Assembly (NCBI GenBank): GCA_016936655.1
Contig: JAFGXL010000021.1
Location: 1-64,000, forward strand
DNA length: 64,000 nt
Direction of reading: 5' to 3'
Origin: Nitrospirota bacterium
Lineage (GTDB): Bacteria; Nitrospirota; Thermodesulfovibrionia; Thermodesulfovibrionales; Dissulfurispiraceae
A program made the translations under genes and the position numbers. Positions 9,096-17,105 of the stretch are shown here, piece by piece. The notes below the pieces were generated by a model that made no database searches, had not been told where the DNA came from, and saw nothing but the letters and a program-made list of their open reading frames with translations. Every line of letters starts with the position of its first letter. Within the stretch, counting starts at the first letter, position 1.

Positions 9096-9814
9096 TATCC
9101 CACCACCTCTCTTGCAAGTTCTCCCGAGTCTAGGCAAAAAACCCTTTTCCCTGAATTTGTGAAGACATCCATATTATGAGTAGCGATCAGCATAGTGCAG
9201 CCGCTAAGATTAATTTCTGAAAAAAGTTTCCATATGCCTGAAGCTGTATCCCAGTCAAGATTTCCTGTAGGTTCATCAGCAAGTATAATCTGCGGCTTTG
9301 TGACTATCGCCCTTGCTATAGCTATCCTCTGCTGCTCACCACCTGATAGTGTACGCGGATAACTGTCAGCCTTATGCCTCAAATGCACACGCTTAAGCGC
9401 TTCGGACACCATAGCCTTTATCTCTGAATCCTTTTCTCCTCTAACCCTGAGAGCCAGAGCAATATTTTCGAAAATTGTCCTGTTGGGAAGCAGCTTGAAG
9501 TCCTGAAACACTATGCCTATGTCTCGCCTCAGGAATGGAATGTCAGATATTTTGAAAGGCTTGCATTGAGAGATGTCCGATTTGGAGACCTCCCATCCGA
9601 GCTTTGAATCCCAGAAAGAAAGGTGGAAATCTCCTATAGTCATCTCTCCCTCATCCGGCCATTCTGCAAGATATATCATCTTAAGGAGGGTTGTCTTTCC
9701 AGCGCCGCTAGGACCGGTTATGTATACCAGCTCTCCTTTTTCAACGCTTAAACTTATGTTCTTAAGTACAGACTGGCTCTCATACAGCTTGGATACATTC
9801 TGCAGGGAGATCAA
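9095..9814 (-). CDS. ftsE: Cell division ATP-binding protein FtsE (TTG start)
   Basis: ABC-type ATPase that drives FtsX at the divisome. Of its 239 residues, Walker A is GPSGAGKTT (about 34-42), the signature is LSGGEQQR, Walker B is IILADEPTG and the H-loop is IATHNMD. Compared with the usual family there is an insertion of roughly 17 residues (FWDSKLGWEVSKSDISQ and following) between the Walker A region and FLRRDIGIVFQDF. The start is TTG at 9814, supported by GGAGGG six nt upstream and by placement right after the transketolase stop. Confidence 0.94.
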   Translation of the reverse strand: MISLQNVSKLYESQSVLKNISLSVEKGELVYITGPSGAGKTTLLKMIYLAEWPDEGEMTIGDFHLSFWDSKLGWEVSKSDISQCKPFKISDIPFLRRDIGIVFQDFKLLPNRTIFENIALALRVRGEKDSEIKAMVSEALKRVHLRHKADSYPRTLSGGEQQRIAIARAIVTKPQIILADEPTGNLDWDTASGIWKLFSEINLSGCTMLIATHNMDVFTNSGKRVFCLDSGELAREVVG

Positions 9815-9815
9815 A

Positions 9816-10805
9816 TCAGCCCTCCATCAGGAATTTTCTCGCTTTCTCCGCTATGTCTGCCGCAGTCAGCTTAAACAGCTTAAGCAGCTCATTCGGTCTG
9901 CCTGAGCAGCCAAATGTGTCATTTGTACCAACCCTTATCAACGGCTTTGGGCAGTTTTCAGAAAGACACTCTGCAACAGCGCCGCCAAGTCCGCCAATTA
10001 CAGAATGTTCTTCAGCTGTAATAATCAGTCTCGATGCCTTTGCTGCTGCAATAACAGCGTCTGTATCAAGCGGCTTTATGCAGGCCATGTTAATAACTCC
10101 TGCATCAATACCCTCTTTCATAAGAAGCTCCTTTGCCTCAAGAGCCTCAGACACCATTATGCCTGCAGCTATTATTGTCACATCTTTACCAAGGCCAAAT
10201 ACATGCGCCTTGCCTATTCTGAATTTATAGTCAGCAGGCATTACCGCAGGCACCTTTGCCCTGCCTAGCCTTATATAAACCGAGCCTTCATATTCAGCGG
10301 CAGCATTAATCACCTGAACAGTCTCGAATCCGTCTGCAGGCACAACAACTGTCATGTTAGGCAGAGCCCTTGTAATAGCTATATCTTCAAGAGATTGGTG
10401 TGATGCTCCGTCCTCTCCCACAGTAAGGCCGCCGTGAGTAGCTGCTATCTTCACATTAAGATTTGAGTAGCATACGCTCTGCCTAAGCTGTTCCCATGCC
10501 CTGCCTGTAGCAAAGACGGCAAATGTGGATGCAAAAGGGATTTTTCCAGTAAGCGAGAGTCCGCAAGCTGTGCCGACCATATCCTGCTCTGATATTCCTA
10601 TATTGAAAAACCTTTCAGGAAAAGCCTTAGCGAAATTATTGGTTTTTGTGGAGCAGGAAAGATCCGCATCAAGCACAACAACATTCGGTTTTTTGCTGCC
10701 AAGTTGCGCGAGAGCTTCACCATAGGCGTCTCTAGTGGCAACAGCTGCTCCTGCAAAGCTGTCTGCACCGCTCTTTTTTTCTTCTGCTGCTTCTTTACTG
10801 CCCAT
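9816..10805 (-). CDS. Transketolase, C-terminal subunit (split enzyme)
   Basis: Second half of a two-subunit, thiamine-diphosphate-dependent transketolase of the pentose phosphate pathway. The 329 residues contain the pyrimidine-binding domain (GISEQDMVGTACGLSL, with the catalytic Glu; about 70-85; THGGLTVGEDGASHQS follows) and the C-terminal transketolase domain from about 200 on. A short low-complexity leader (about 1-16, rich in Ala, Glu and Lys) precedes the domain. Its first 11 bp overlap the N-terminal subunit gene, so equal co-translation is likely. It has also been seen in 1-deoxyxylulose-like roles, but the split partner argues for transketolase. Confidence 0.93.
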   Translation of the reverse strand: MGSKEAAEEKKSGADSFAGAAVATRDAYGEALAQLGSKKPNVVVLDADLSCSTKTNNFAKAFPERFFNIGISEQDMVGTACGLSLTGKIPFASTFAVFATGRAWEQLRQSVCYSNLNVKIAATHGGLTVGEDGASHQSLEDIAITRALPNMTVVVPADGFETVQVINAAAEYEGSVYIRLGRAKVPAVMPADYKFRIGKAHVFGLGKDVTIIAAGIMVSEALEAKELLMKEGIDAGVINMACIKPLDTDAVIAAAKASRLIITAEEHSVIGGLGGAVAECLSENCPKPLIRVGTNDTFGCSGRPNELLKLFKLTAADIAEKARKFLMEG

Positions 10806-11643
10806 CGCTATTTAACTCCTCCAGCGCTTTATTTAGTTCATCAGGCGTGGGCGGTGTGCCGTGATACTGCACCTTGCCCTCAAAAAATGATACTCCTTTG
10901 CCCTTTACTGTTCTAGCAAGAATTACAGTCGGCCTGCCTTTAGCATCTTCAGCAGCATCAAGAGCATCCGTTATCTGTGCCATATCATGGCCGTTAATCT
11001 CTATAACATTCCAGCCGAATGCCTTCCATTTGTCAGGCACAGGCTCTATTTTCATAACATCTTCGCAAGGCCCATCTATCTGTAGCCCGTTGAGATCAAT
11101 AATAGCGCATAGATTATCCAGACCATAATGGTGGGCTGTCATTGCAGCTTCCCATACCTGCCCTTCCTGCGTCTCTCCGTCTCCAAGCAGGCAGTAGACC
11201 TTTGCAGGATTTTTATCCAGCTTCAAACCTAAAGCTATTCCATTTGCGATTGACAAGCCCTGGCCAAGCGACCCTGTAGACACCTCAACACCCTGGACCA
11301 TTTTTGAGCATGGATGTCCCTGAAGATTGCTGCCAACACTTCTGAGAGTACAGAGATTATCCGTCTCCATATATCCGCAGAGCGCAAGCGCTGAATATAA
11401 AAGAGGCGCAGCATGTCCTTTGGAGAGTATAAACCTGTCTCTCTGAGGCCACGATGCGTCTGATGGATTATGCTTCATCTTGTAGAAATAAAGCGCAGCC
11501 ACAATGTCTGCTGAAGAGAGTGAGCCGCCCGTATGTCCTGATGCAGCAGATGTGAGCATCTTGAGAATCTCGATCCTGATCTGGCGGGCTTTTTCTTTTA
11601 AAAATAAAGCATCCCGCGACTGTTTAAGCTTAGTGTCGATCAT
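10795..11643 (-). CDS. Transketolase, N-terminal subunit (split enzyme)
   Basis: First half of the split transketolase, carrying the pyrophosphate-binding domain of thiamine diphosphate. The 282 residues include SGHTGGSLSSADIVAALYF and the ThDP/Mg motif GDGETQEGQVWEAAM with NLCAIIDLNGLQ. GGGGAAGG lies upstream of the ATG. This is the first gene of a seven-gene minus-strand run (transketolase halves, ftsE, ftsX, envC-like, ctpA, exonuclease) with gaps or overlaps mostly under 15 bp. A TTTACA-18-TATAAT promoter precedes it. Confidence 0.93.
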   Translation of the reverse strand: MIDTKLKQSRDALFLKEKARQIRIEILKMLTSAASGHTGGSLSSADIVAALYFYKMKHNPSDASWPQRDRFILSKGHAAPLLYSALALCGYMETDNLCTLRSVGSNLQGHPCSKMVQGVEVSTGSLGQGLSIANGIALGLKLDKNPAKVYCLLGDGETQEGQVWEAAMTAHHYGLDNLCAIIDLNGLQIDGPCEDVMKIEPVPDKWKAFGWNVIEINGHDMAQITDALDAAEDAKGRPTVILARTVKGKGVSFFEGKVQYHGTPPTPDELNKALEELNSDGQ

Positions 11644-11678
11644 AAATGCATCCTTCCCCTTTATTGGTACATCACAAT

Positions 11679-11708
11679 ATTATATAAAAGAGGGAGATGA
11701 AATGTAAA
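11679..11708 (-). promoter_or_regulatory. Sigma-70-type promoter of the transketolase/fts operon
   Basis: Minus strand: TTTACA (11703-11708), 18-bp spacer, TATAAT (11679-11684), about 35 bp before the ATG at 11643. Confidence 0.55.
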
Positions 11709-11715
11709 AGCAGTG

Positions 11716-12222
11716 TTATTTGCCTTTAGGAAGGATCTGGTAGACCTTTTCTTTCATCTTGGGAGAACCCCAGGGGCGGTCGCCTATAAGTTTTTCAGCC
11801 ACAATGCCGTCAGGTCTTATAAGAAAAGTGGCCGGCAGTCCGTATGTCCTGTATTTGCTGCTTGCAACATCCTTTTTCTTGTCATGCAAAATCGGGAATG
11901 CGAGCTTTTTCTGCTTCACAAAATATTTTATAGAATCTGCTGACACATCAACAGATACGCCGATCACAACAAAGCCTTTGCCCTTCAGCTTAATATACAG
12001 GTCATTAAAATCCGACATCTCTTTAACGCATGGACCGCACCAGGTCGCCCAGAAATTAAGAAGGACAGCCTTTCCTCTGAAGTCAGACAGCCTTACCTGT
12101 TTGCCATTAAGATCAGGAAGAACAAAATCAGGAGCAGCCACACCAGCTTGGTATGCATGAGCAGAAGGAGCTAAAACATACAGCATAAAAAAAACTGCGG
12201 TTATAAAAAATGTCCTTCTCAT
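11716..12222 (-). CDS. TlpA-like periplasmic thiol-disulfide oxidoreductase
   Basis: Thioredoxin-fold protein of the AhpC/TSA-Redoxin/TlpA group, 168 residues. A signal peptide (about 1-24, ending SAHA) exports it. The redox motif is WATWCGPCVKEM with Cys62 and Cys65. It probably reduces or resolves periplasmic thiols, for example in cytochrome c maturation; no ccm genes lie nearby to confirm this. It ends 72 bp before the transketolase operon, whose own promoter is in that gap. The start lies 6 nt after an extended -10 box and lacks a ribosome binding site. Confidence 0.9.
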   Translation of the reverse strand: MRRTFFITAVFFMLYVLAPSAHAYQAGVAAPDFVLPDLNGKQVRLSDFRGKAVLLNFWATWCGPCVKEMSDFNDLYIKLKGKGFVVIGVSVDVSADSIKYFVKQKKLAFPILHDKKKDVASSKYRTYGLPATFLIRPDGIVAEKLIGDRPWGSPKMKEKVYQILPKGK

Positions 12223-12228
12223 GTTTTA

Positions 12229-12237
12229 AGTATATCA
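12229..12237 (-). promoter_or_regulatory. Extended -10 box of the tlpA-like gene, leaderless arrangement
   Basis: Minus strand TGATATACT, then 6 nt, then the ATG at 12222. Confidence 0.5.
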
Positions 12238-12304
12238 TGGAGATAAAAAAATCTGAAAACCTGATTTTACTCTTTTTTGTCTTGAGATTTAATTAGCAGT
12301 CAAA

Positions 12305-12313
12305 TGATATAAT
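12305..12313 (+). promoter_or_regulatory. Extended -10 box of the 12320 gene, leaderless arrangement
   Basis: TGATATAAT, then 6 nt (AAGGCC), then the ATG at 12320. It mirrors the divergent tlpA promoter in the same 97-bp gap. Confidence 0.5.
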
Positions 12314-12319
12314 AAGGCC

Positions 12320-12799
12320 ATGGAACTTCACCGCGAAATTCGCGCGCTTTACATAAAAATGCCTGCTTCACAAGACCAGATAAGAAAAGATGTTATTGAT
12401 AGCGTCTGGAATATGTCTAATGAACTGCTCATAACATCCGTAGACCTCACATCTGAAGCAGAGCTGATAATCCATTCAGACATATCGTTCTCTCTCAAGC
12501 ACTGGAATGATACTGTGAATTTTGTGAGAGATGTGATGAACCTGACAGCTGCAAAAAGCGGATTTATTATAATAAGAAAAATTCTAGGCACAGCGGACAA
12601 ATTAAATACAGAAATTGAAACATACAAGGTCACTAAAAGAGGCGTATACAACTCAGACACCCCTGAGTCTCCGGATTTTATAGAAGATGTCATCAGATAC
12701 TCAGGCGGCAACAAAAGATTGAAGCAGATTGATGCCATGGACAATCTCTTCAGGTTCATTGAAGAAAAAGAGAACGACGATAAAACTCAGGAAACTTAA
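12320..12799 (+). CDS. Hypothetical protein, no family recognised
   Basis: A 159-residue soluble, mostly charged protein with no signal peptide, membrane segment or cysteine motif. I do not recognise the family. The middle (about 45-100) alternates hydrophobic and polar stretches and looks alpha/beta; the last 20 residues are very acidic and basic (EEKENDDKTQ). It is a solitary gene: divergent from tlpA, ended by a strong intrinsic terminator, and convergent with the acyl-CoA synthetase. Coding status is supported by a promoter at the start, a terminator after the stop, and normal codon use. Confidence 0.7.
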   Translation: MELHREIRALYIKMPASQDQIRKDVIDSVWNMSNELLITSVDLTSEAELIIHSDISFSLKHWNDTVNFVRDVMNLTAAKSGFIIIRKILGTADKLNTEIETYKVTKRGVYNSDTPESPDFIEDVIRYSGGNKRLKQIDAMDNLFRFIEEKENDDKTQET

Positions 12800-12815
12800 G
12801 ATTGTACCCAAGTAA

Positions 12816-12850
12816 CAAAAAAGGCCTCTCACGAGGCCCTTTTTGTTTTC
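12816..12850. terminator. Intrinsic terminator after the 12320 gene
   Basis: Stem GGCCTC/GAGGCC (12823-12828 with 12833-12838), preceded by an A-run and followed by CTTTTTGTTTT. It can serve both the plus-strand hypothetical gene and the convergent acyl-CoA synthetase. Confidence 0.85.
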
Positions 12851-12853
12851 TTC

Positions 12854-12891
12854 GTGCCTTCTACTTCTCTATGTGCCTTCTACTTCTCTAT
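12854..12891. repeat. Perfect 19-bp tandem duplication at the acyl-CoA synthetase 3' end
   Basis: The 19-bp unit at 12854-12872 is repeated exactly at 12873-12891. The second copy covers the last codons and stop of the acyl-CoA synthetase, so the first is a duplicate of the gene end left downstream. Confidence 0.9.
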
Positions 12892-14556
12892 GCCGTCAAA
12901 ATTCTTTCCGATCTTCTTGTCAAACTCCATCTTTCTAAGCACAGCTCTTTTAATCTTTCCGCTAGTCGTTTTTGGCAATTCCTCTACAAATTCTATCTCA
13001 CGAGGATATTTATACGGAGCTGTATTCTTCTTCACATACTCCTGTATGTCATGCATCAGTTCATCAGAAGGTTTATGGCCTGGAGCAAGTATTATAAAAG
13101 CCTTTACTATCTCTCCCCTTATATCATCAGGGCTGCCGACAACAGCACTCTCTGCAACAGCAGGATGCTCCTGCAGAACGCTCTCTACCTCAAACGGCCC
13201 TATTCTGTAACCAGATGCCTTAATAACATCATCAGCTCTTCCGAAAAAATATAAATATCCGTCATGATCCTTATATGCCTTGTCTCCAGTAAAGTACCAG
13301 CCGTCTTTGAACACCCTCAAGTTCTCTTCAGGCTCATCAAGATACTCATCAAAAATTCCTACCGGCTTTTCAGGCTTTACCCTCACAGCTATATACCCAG
13401 CCTCTCCAGACGGCAAAGGCATATTATTGTCATCAAGTATCTCAATTTGCAGATCTGGAGAAGGCTTGCCCATTGATCCTGGTTTTACAGGCAGAAATCT
13501 GTAGTTGCCTACTAGCATGGTTGTCTCTGTCTGGCCGTATGCCTCGCGTATGGTCAGCCCTGATGCATCACGCCATGCCTTTATAACCTCGGGATTAAGC
13601 GGCTCACCTGCTGATGTGCTGACGCGCAGGCTCGAAAAATCATACACAGAAAGATCTTCGAGTATCAGCATCCTGTATACAGTAGGAGGCGCACAGAATA
13701 TTGTGACACCATGATCCTGCATAAGCTTCATGGTCAACTTGGCATTGAACCTGCCCTCAGCATTATGTATGAAAAGACATGTGCCTAAAACCCACTGTCC
13801 GTAAAATCCCCAGGCTGCCTTTGCCCAGCCAGTATCAGACAGCACCCATATAAGGTCACTGCTCTGCGCATCATGCCAGAGGCCGGCTGTTCGAACATGG
13901 CCAAGAGGATATGTGCATCTGTGCAGAACCATCTTAGGATATTTAGTTGTTCCTGATGTGAAATATAAAAGGAATGGATCGCTTGCTGCTGTCTGCTCTA
14001 CATCCTCCTTTTTAAGGTTAGGAGAAGCACTATCCAGCATAGGCTCAAATCCTCTCCATCCCTCGACCTCTCCATCCAGAAGTATCTTATGCCTGAGATG
14101 CGGGAATTCGGTCTTGTTGCACTCTTCTTCAACCTTCAGATAGTTAGAGACATTTGTGATTATCACATTAGCCTTTGCCTTAAGCAGTCTATACTCTATA
14201 TCTGCTGAGGTGAGAAGACCGGGTGACGGTATAACAACAGCTCCAATCTTGTGACAGCCTACAATTATGCCGTACCATTCCGGTATGCGTGGGAGCATTA
14301 GAAATACCCTGTCCCCCTTTTTTATGCCGATCTCTTTTAGCGCATTGACCACCTTGTTCGAATATCTTGTAAAATCCCAGAATGTATACTTCTTAACCTC
14401 TTTGCCTGCAGAATCTGTCCAGATCATCGCGAGCCTTGATCTGTCCTTTGCATACTTATCAATAACATCAAATCCGAAATTAAACTTATCCGGAGCTTCT
14501 ATCCTGAATTTCTTTTTGGCGCTTTCATAATCATGCAGTTCGTCAATAGAGTACAT
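12880..14556 (-). CDS. AMP-forming acyl-CoA synthetase (medium-chain/benzoate-type)
   Basis: Activates a carboxylic acid to its CoA thioester through an acyl-adenylate. The 558 residues show the adenylate-forming family motifs: phosphate loop YFTSGTTKYPKM, EAYGQTETT, YFTGDKAYKDHDGYLYFFGR, and the C-terminal catalytic lysine in KTTSGKIKR. Overall similarity is to the medium-chain acyl-CoA synthetase branch. The exact acid is unknown. GGAGGG precedes the ATG. It follows the Pit transporter gene on the same strand with a 64-bp gap and ends at the shared terminator. Confidence 0.9.
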   Translation of the reverse strand: MYSIDELHDYESAKKKFRIEAPDKFNFGFDVIDKYAKDRSRLAMIWTDSAGKEVKKYTFWDFTRYSNKVVNALKEIGIKKGDRVFLMLPRIPEWYGIIVGCHKIGAVVIPSPGLLTSADIEYRLLKAKANVIITNVSNYLKVEEECNKTEFPHLRHKILLDGEVEGWRGFEPMLDSASPNLKKEDVEQTAASDPFLLYFTSGTTKYPKMVLHRCTYPLGHVRTAGLWHDAQSSDLIWVLSDTGWAKAAWGFYGQWVLGTCLFIHNAEGRFNAKLTMKLMQDHGVTIFCAPPTVYRMLILEDLSVYDFSSLRVSTSAGEPLNPEVIKAWRDASGLTIREAYGQTETTMLVGNYRFLPVKPGSMGKPSPDLQIEILDDNNMPLPSGEAGYIAVRVKPEKPVGIFDEYLDEPEENLRVFKDGWYFTGDKAYKDHDGYLYFFGRADDVIKASGYRIGPFEVESVLQEHPAVAESAVVGSPDDIRGEIVKAFIILAPGHKPSDELMHDIQEYVKKNTAPYKYPREIEFVEELPKTTSGKIKRAVLRKMEFDKKIGKNFDGIEK

Positions 14557-14620
14557 TTGAGCCCTCCTGATTTATAGCAATATGTTTTTGCATCAGAATT
14601 AGTTAAAGCAAAAAAATATT

Positions 14621-15616
14621 TTAGCCGGATATCATGATGCAGAGCTTACAAATAGCCCAAGCAAGAAATCCGCAAAGCGGTATGGTTATAATCCATGCCA
14701 TTACTATATTACCGCCAACACCCCATCTTACACATGAAAAACGCTTTGATGCTCCAACACCCATAATTGTTGATGAGATTACATGTGTTGTTGAGAGGGG
14801 TAGCCCTATTCTTGAGGCCACCTCTATAAGTGTGGCTGCGGATGCCTCAGCTGCAAAACCGTTTATAGGCCTAAGATTCACCAGCTTCACACCAAGAGTC
14901 TTTATAATTCTCCAACCGCCGGCAGCAGTACCAAGCGCCATTACTGAGGCGCATGTGACAACCACCCAGAAAGGCACATGAAAATCCGAAAGGCCATAAT
15001 AACTTACAAGAGCCATTGTAATAATACCCATAGTCTTCTGAGCATCATTGCTGCCATGGCTAAATGCCATATATGCAGCAGATACTATCTGAAGCCTGCT
15101 GAACAATCCGCTTACAGAAGACGGAGAGGATTTTTTGAATATTCGCAGCAGAAAAATCATAAGCAGATATCCGAGTATAAAACCTATTATTGGTGATACC
15201 AGAAGTCCGCCTAATACCTTGTAAACTCCCTTCCCGATCACATGCTCAATGCCCACAGAAGCTATGGCTGCTCCGACTATGCTGGATATCAAGGCATGGC
15301 TTGATGATGTAGGGAGGCCAAAATACCATGTAAACAGCCCCCATATTATCGCAGACAGAAGAGCTGCTATTATTGTTATCTGATTTATCGCAGTTGCATC
15401 AACAATGCCTGAACCCATGGTCTTAGCAACGGCTGTACCAGAAAGAGCGCCAACAAGATTAAGCACTGCTGCCATTGCAACTGCTATTTTTGGAGAAAGG
15501 ACTCTGGTAGATACAGATGTGGCTATCGCGTTTGCGGTGTCATGGAATCCGTTTATGAAATCAAATACTAGGGCAAGGAAAATTACAATAAGCAGAAGGG
15601 TAAATGTCTCATGCAT
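14621..15616 (-). CDS. pit: Inorganic phosphate transporter, Pit family
   Basis: Multi-pass inner-membrane phosphate:cation symporter of 331 residues with about ten helices. Both copies of the family signature are visible: FDFINGFHDTANAIATSV near the N-terminus and AFSHGSNDAQKTMGI in the middle. GLPTSSSHALISSIVG and GLPLSTTHVISSTIMG are the paired inverted-repeat segments. Its start overlaps the end of the upstream DUF47 gene by 8 bp, the usual pairing of a PhoU-like protein with a Pit transporter. Confidence 0.95.
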   Translation of the reverse strand: MHETFTLLLIVIFLALVFDFINGFHDTANAIATSVSTRVLSPKIAVAMAAVLNLVGALSGTAVAKTMGSGIVDATAINQITIIAALLSAIIWGLFTWYFGLPTSSSHALISSIVGAAIASVGIEHVIGKGVYKVLGGLLVSPIIGFILGYLLMIFLLRIFKKSSPSSVSGLFSRLQIVSAAYMAFSHGSNDAQKTMGIITMALVSYYGLSDFHVPFWVVVTCASVMALGTAAGGWRIIKTLGVKLVNLRPINGFAAEASAATLIEVASRIGLPLSTTHVISSTIMGVGASKRFSCVRWGVGGNIVMAWIITIPLCGFLAWAICKLCIMISG

Positions 15617-16148
15617 ACTTAAGCATTATGGCTTCAAGAATATTGGCAACATCTTCACACCTATCAGATGCGTCCTCAAGCAGCTCATATATTTCCTTCC
15701 ATTTGATTATATAAATAGCATCTGTTGTGTTATTAAAGAGATCGCAAAGAGCGGTTCTAAAGTCGCGGTCTATCTTGTTCTCGAGCCTGTTTATCTCTAT
15801 ACAGTACTCTTGAACATGCTGGTAGTTCTTTCCTCTAAGCTCCTTGATCGCCTTGACGATAACCTCAGTTGTGAGCAGCAGATCTTTTGATATCGCAACA
15901 ACTGATGGAGTGGGAGCATCGAGTTTAAAGAGCACCAGCCTGTCAACAGCTGCCCATATCATATCCAGCACATCATCCAGCCGAGAGGCTAGTGCATGAA
16001 GGTCTTCCCTGTCTATAGGTGTAACAAATGTGCTGTTTAACTTTTTCATTATGTCATGCGTTACCATATCACCGTCCTGCTCAACTTCATAAAGCTGCTT
16101 GCATAGCTGATCAAGATTGTCATAATGCTGCATGAGTTCGACAAGCAC
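15609..16148 (-). CDS. DUF47 PhoU-like Pit accessory protein, 5' end damaged or shortened
   Basis: Helical protein of the DUF47/PhoU-like family that accompanies Pit transporters, perhaps as a regulator. The open frame gives 179 residues from a GTG at 16148; full-length relatives have about 205-215. The core is intact (GDMVTHDIMKKLN, then DREDLHALASRLDDVLDMIWAA). The first helix is missing: upstream in frame lies a TGA at 16167-16169, only 10 bp from the end of the nifX-like gene. Another frame just there reads SSEYAAAQACL, which looks like the lost helix, so a frameshift plus truncation is plausible. It may be translated in shortened form or be a recent pseudogene. Confidence 0.75.
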   Translation of the reverse strand: MLVELMQHYDNLDQLCKQLYEVEQDGDMVTHDIMKKLNSTFVTPIDREDLHALASRLDDVLDMIWAAVDRLVLFKLDAPTPSVVAISKDLLLTTEVIVKAIKELRGKNYQHVQEYCIEINRLENKIDRDFRTALCDLFNNTTDAIYIIKWKEIYELLEDASDRCEDVANILEAIMLKYA

Positions 16149-16176
16149 GCCTGCGCTGCTGCATATTCAGAACTTT

Positions 16177-16512
16177 TTAATGGTCGCAGGCATTTGCGCC
16201 GGTCTTTAGCGTTCCAGCGAAATAATCATCAACCAAGCTCTCTGGACTCTGCGATGGTGCCCCTACAACAACCTTTATGCCCTGTTGGGTAAAAAGCTGC
16301 TGCGCCATCTGCCCCATTCCGCCGGCGATTATAACATTTACTCCCTGCTCTGCCAGCCATGCCGGCAGCACTCCAGGAGCATGCGGCGGAGGGACTACAT
16401 CTACACGGTTAACAACCTTGCTAGATGAGTCCGCCTCAATTATCGCAAAGCTCTCACAATGGCCAAAATGCATTGTAAGTTTGTTTTCTGCAACCGGAAT
16501 AGCGATCTTCAT
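16177..16512 (-). CDS. NifX/NifB-type Fe-Mo cofactor domain protein
   Basis: Small single-domain protein (111 residues) of the dinitrogenase iron-molybdenum cofactor biosynthesis family, which binds metal-sulfur clusters. It begins KIAIPVAENKLTMHFGHCES, with the family's phosphate-loop-like start, and ends GTLKTGANACDH, giving possible Cys/His ligands. AAAAGGAGG lies 6 nt before the ATG. It is the last intact member of the sigma-54 driven NifX/MinD cluster. No nif structural genes occur here, so a role in nitrogenase assembly is not implied. Confidence 0.87.
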   Translation of the reverse strand: MKIAIPVAENKLTMHFGHCESFAIIEADSSSKVVNRVDVVPPPHAPGVLPAWLAEQGVNVIIAGGMGQMAQQLFTQQGIKVVVGAPSQSPESLVDDYFAGTLKTGANACDH

Positions 16513-16580
16513 TTTTAATTCCTCCTTTTAGAAATCTCTTCTATGAATTTAAATCCGGACTTCTGTTAAGATTTTTTCAG

Positions 16581-17090
16581 TCAGCCCTGACCTCTTCTGT
16601 TTTCAAGCTTTCCAAGCCTTATCACCTTCATACTGTCTTTCACCTGGCGCCACTCTTCTGATTCATGCAGCTCATTAGCAATCTGGTTTTGAATCTCTGC
16701 CCCTGTTTTTCTGCTGCCTTCGTAGTCCATGCATGCTGTTTTTAAAGTAACAGCAGCAAGCAGAGCGCAGTGTCTCATCTCTGGAGACAGACCGCCAAGC
16801 GCATCAAGTATCTCCCTCTTGTCCATAGCCGCGGCCTGATCCAACTTTCTGCCCTCTGCAAGTACAGATGCCATGCTGCCGCATGCGAGTGAAGAGCCGC
16901 ATCCGTCCGTCTCAAAAGAGATTTTTTCTATTATGTCATCCTGCACATACAACCAGAACTCCATCACATCGCCGCAGGGACCTGTTACACGGCTATGGCA
17001 GTTAAATTTATCAAGCTGGCCCCTGTTTCTTGGGTTATCTGCATGATCACGGGCTGTTTCGCCAAAACCTTCCTGATCATGATCAGCCAT
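16581..17090 (-). CDS. NifU/IscU-like iron-sulfur scaffold protein
   Basis: Fe-S cluster assembly scaffold of the IscU/NifU N-terminal family, 169 residues. The three cluster-ligand cysteines and the family Asp are in GPCGDVMEFW, DGCGSSLACGSMAS and HCALLAAVTLK. Residues beyond about 130 form a charged tail specific to this branch. It lies between the NifX-type gene at 16177 and the MinD ATPase at 17106 in one operon, so it probably supplies or holds a cluster for those proteins (inference). There is no iscS in the window. Confidence 0.85.
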   Translation of the reverse strand: MADHDQEGFGETARDHADNPRNRGQLDKFNCHSRVTGPCGDVMEFWLYVQDDIIEKISFETDGCGSSLACGSMASVLAEGRKLDQAAAMDKREILDALGGLSPEMRHCALLAAVTLKTACMDYEGSRKTGAEIQNQIANELHESEEWRQVKDSMKVIRLGKLENRRGQG

Positions 17091-17105
17091 ATGTATTTGC
17101 GCCTC

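Noticed and set aside
16167-16169. TGA before the DUF47 gene as selenocysteine
   Set aside because: No conserved Cys is expected there, no SECIS-like hairpin was seen, and a frameshift explains the sequence better.
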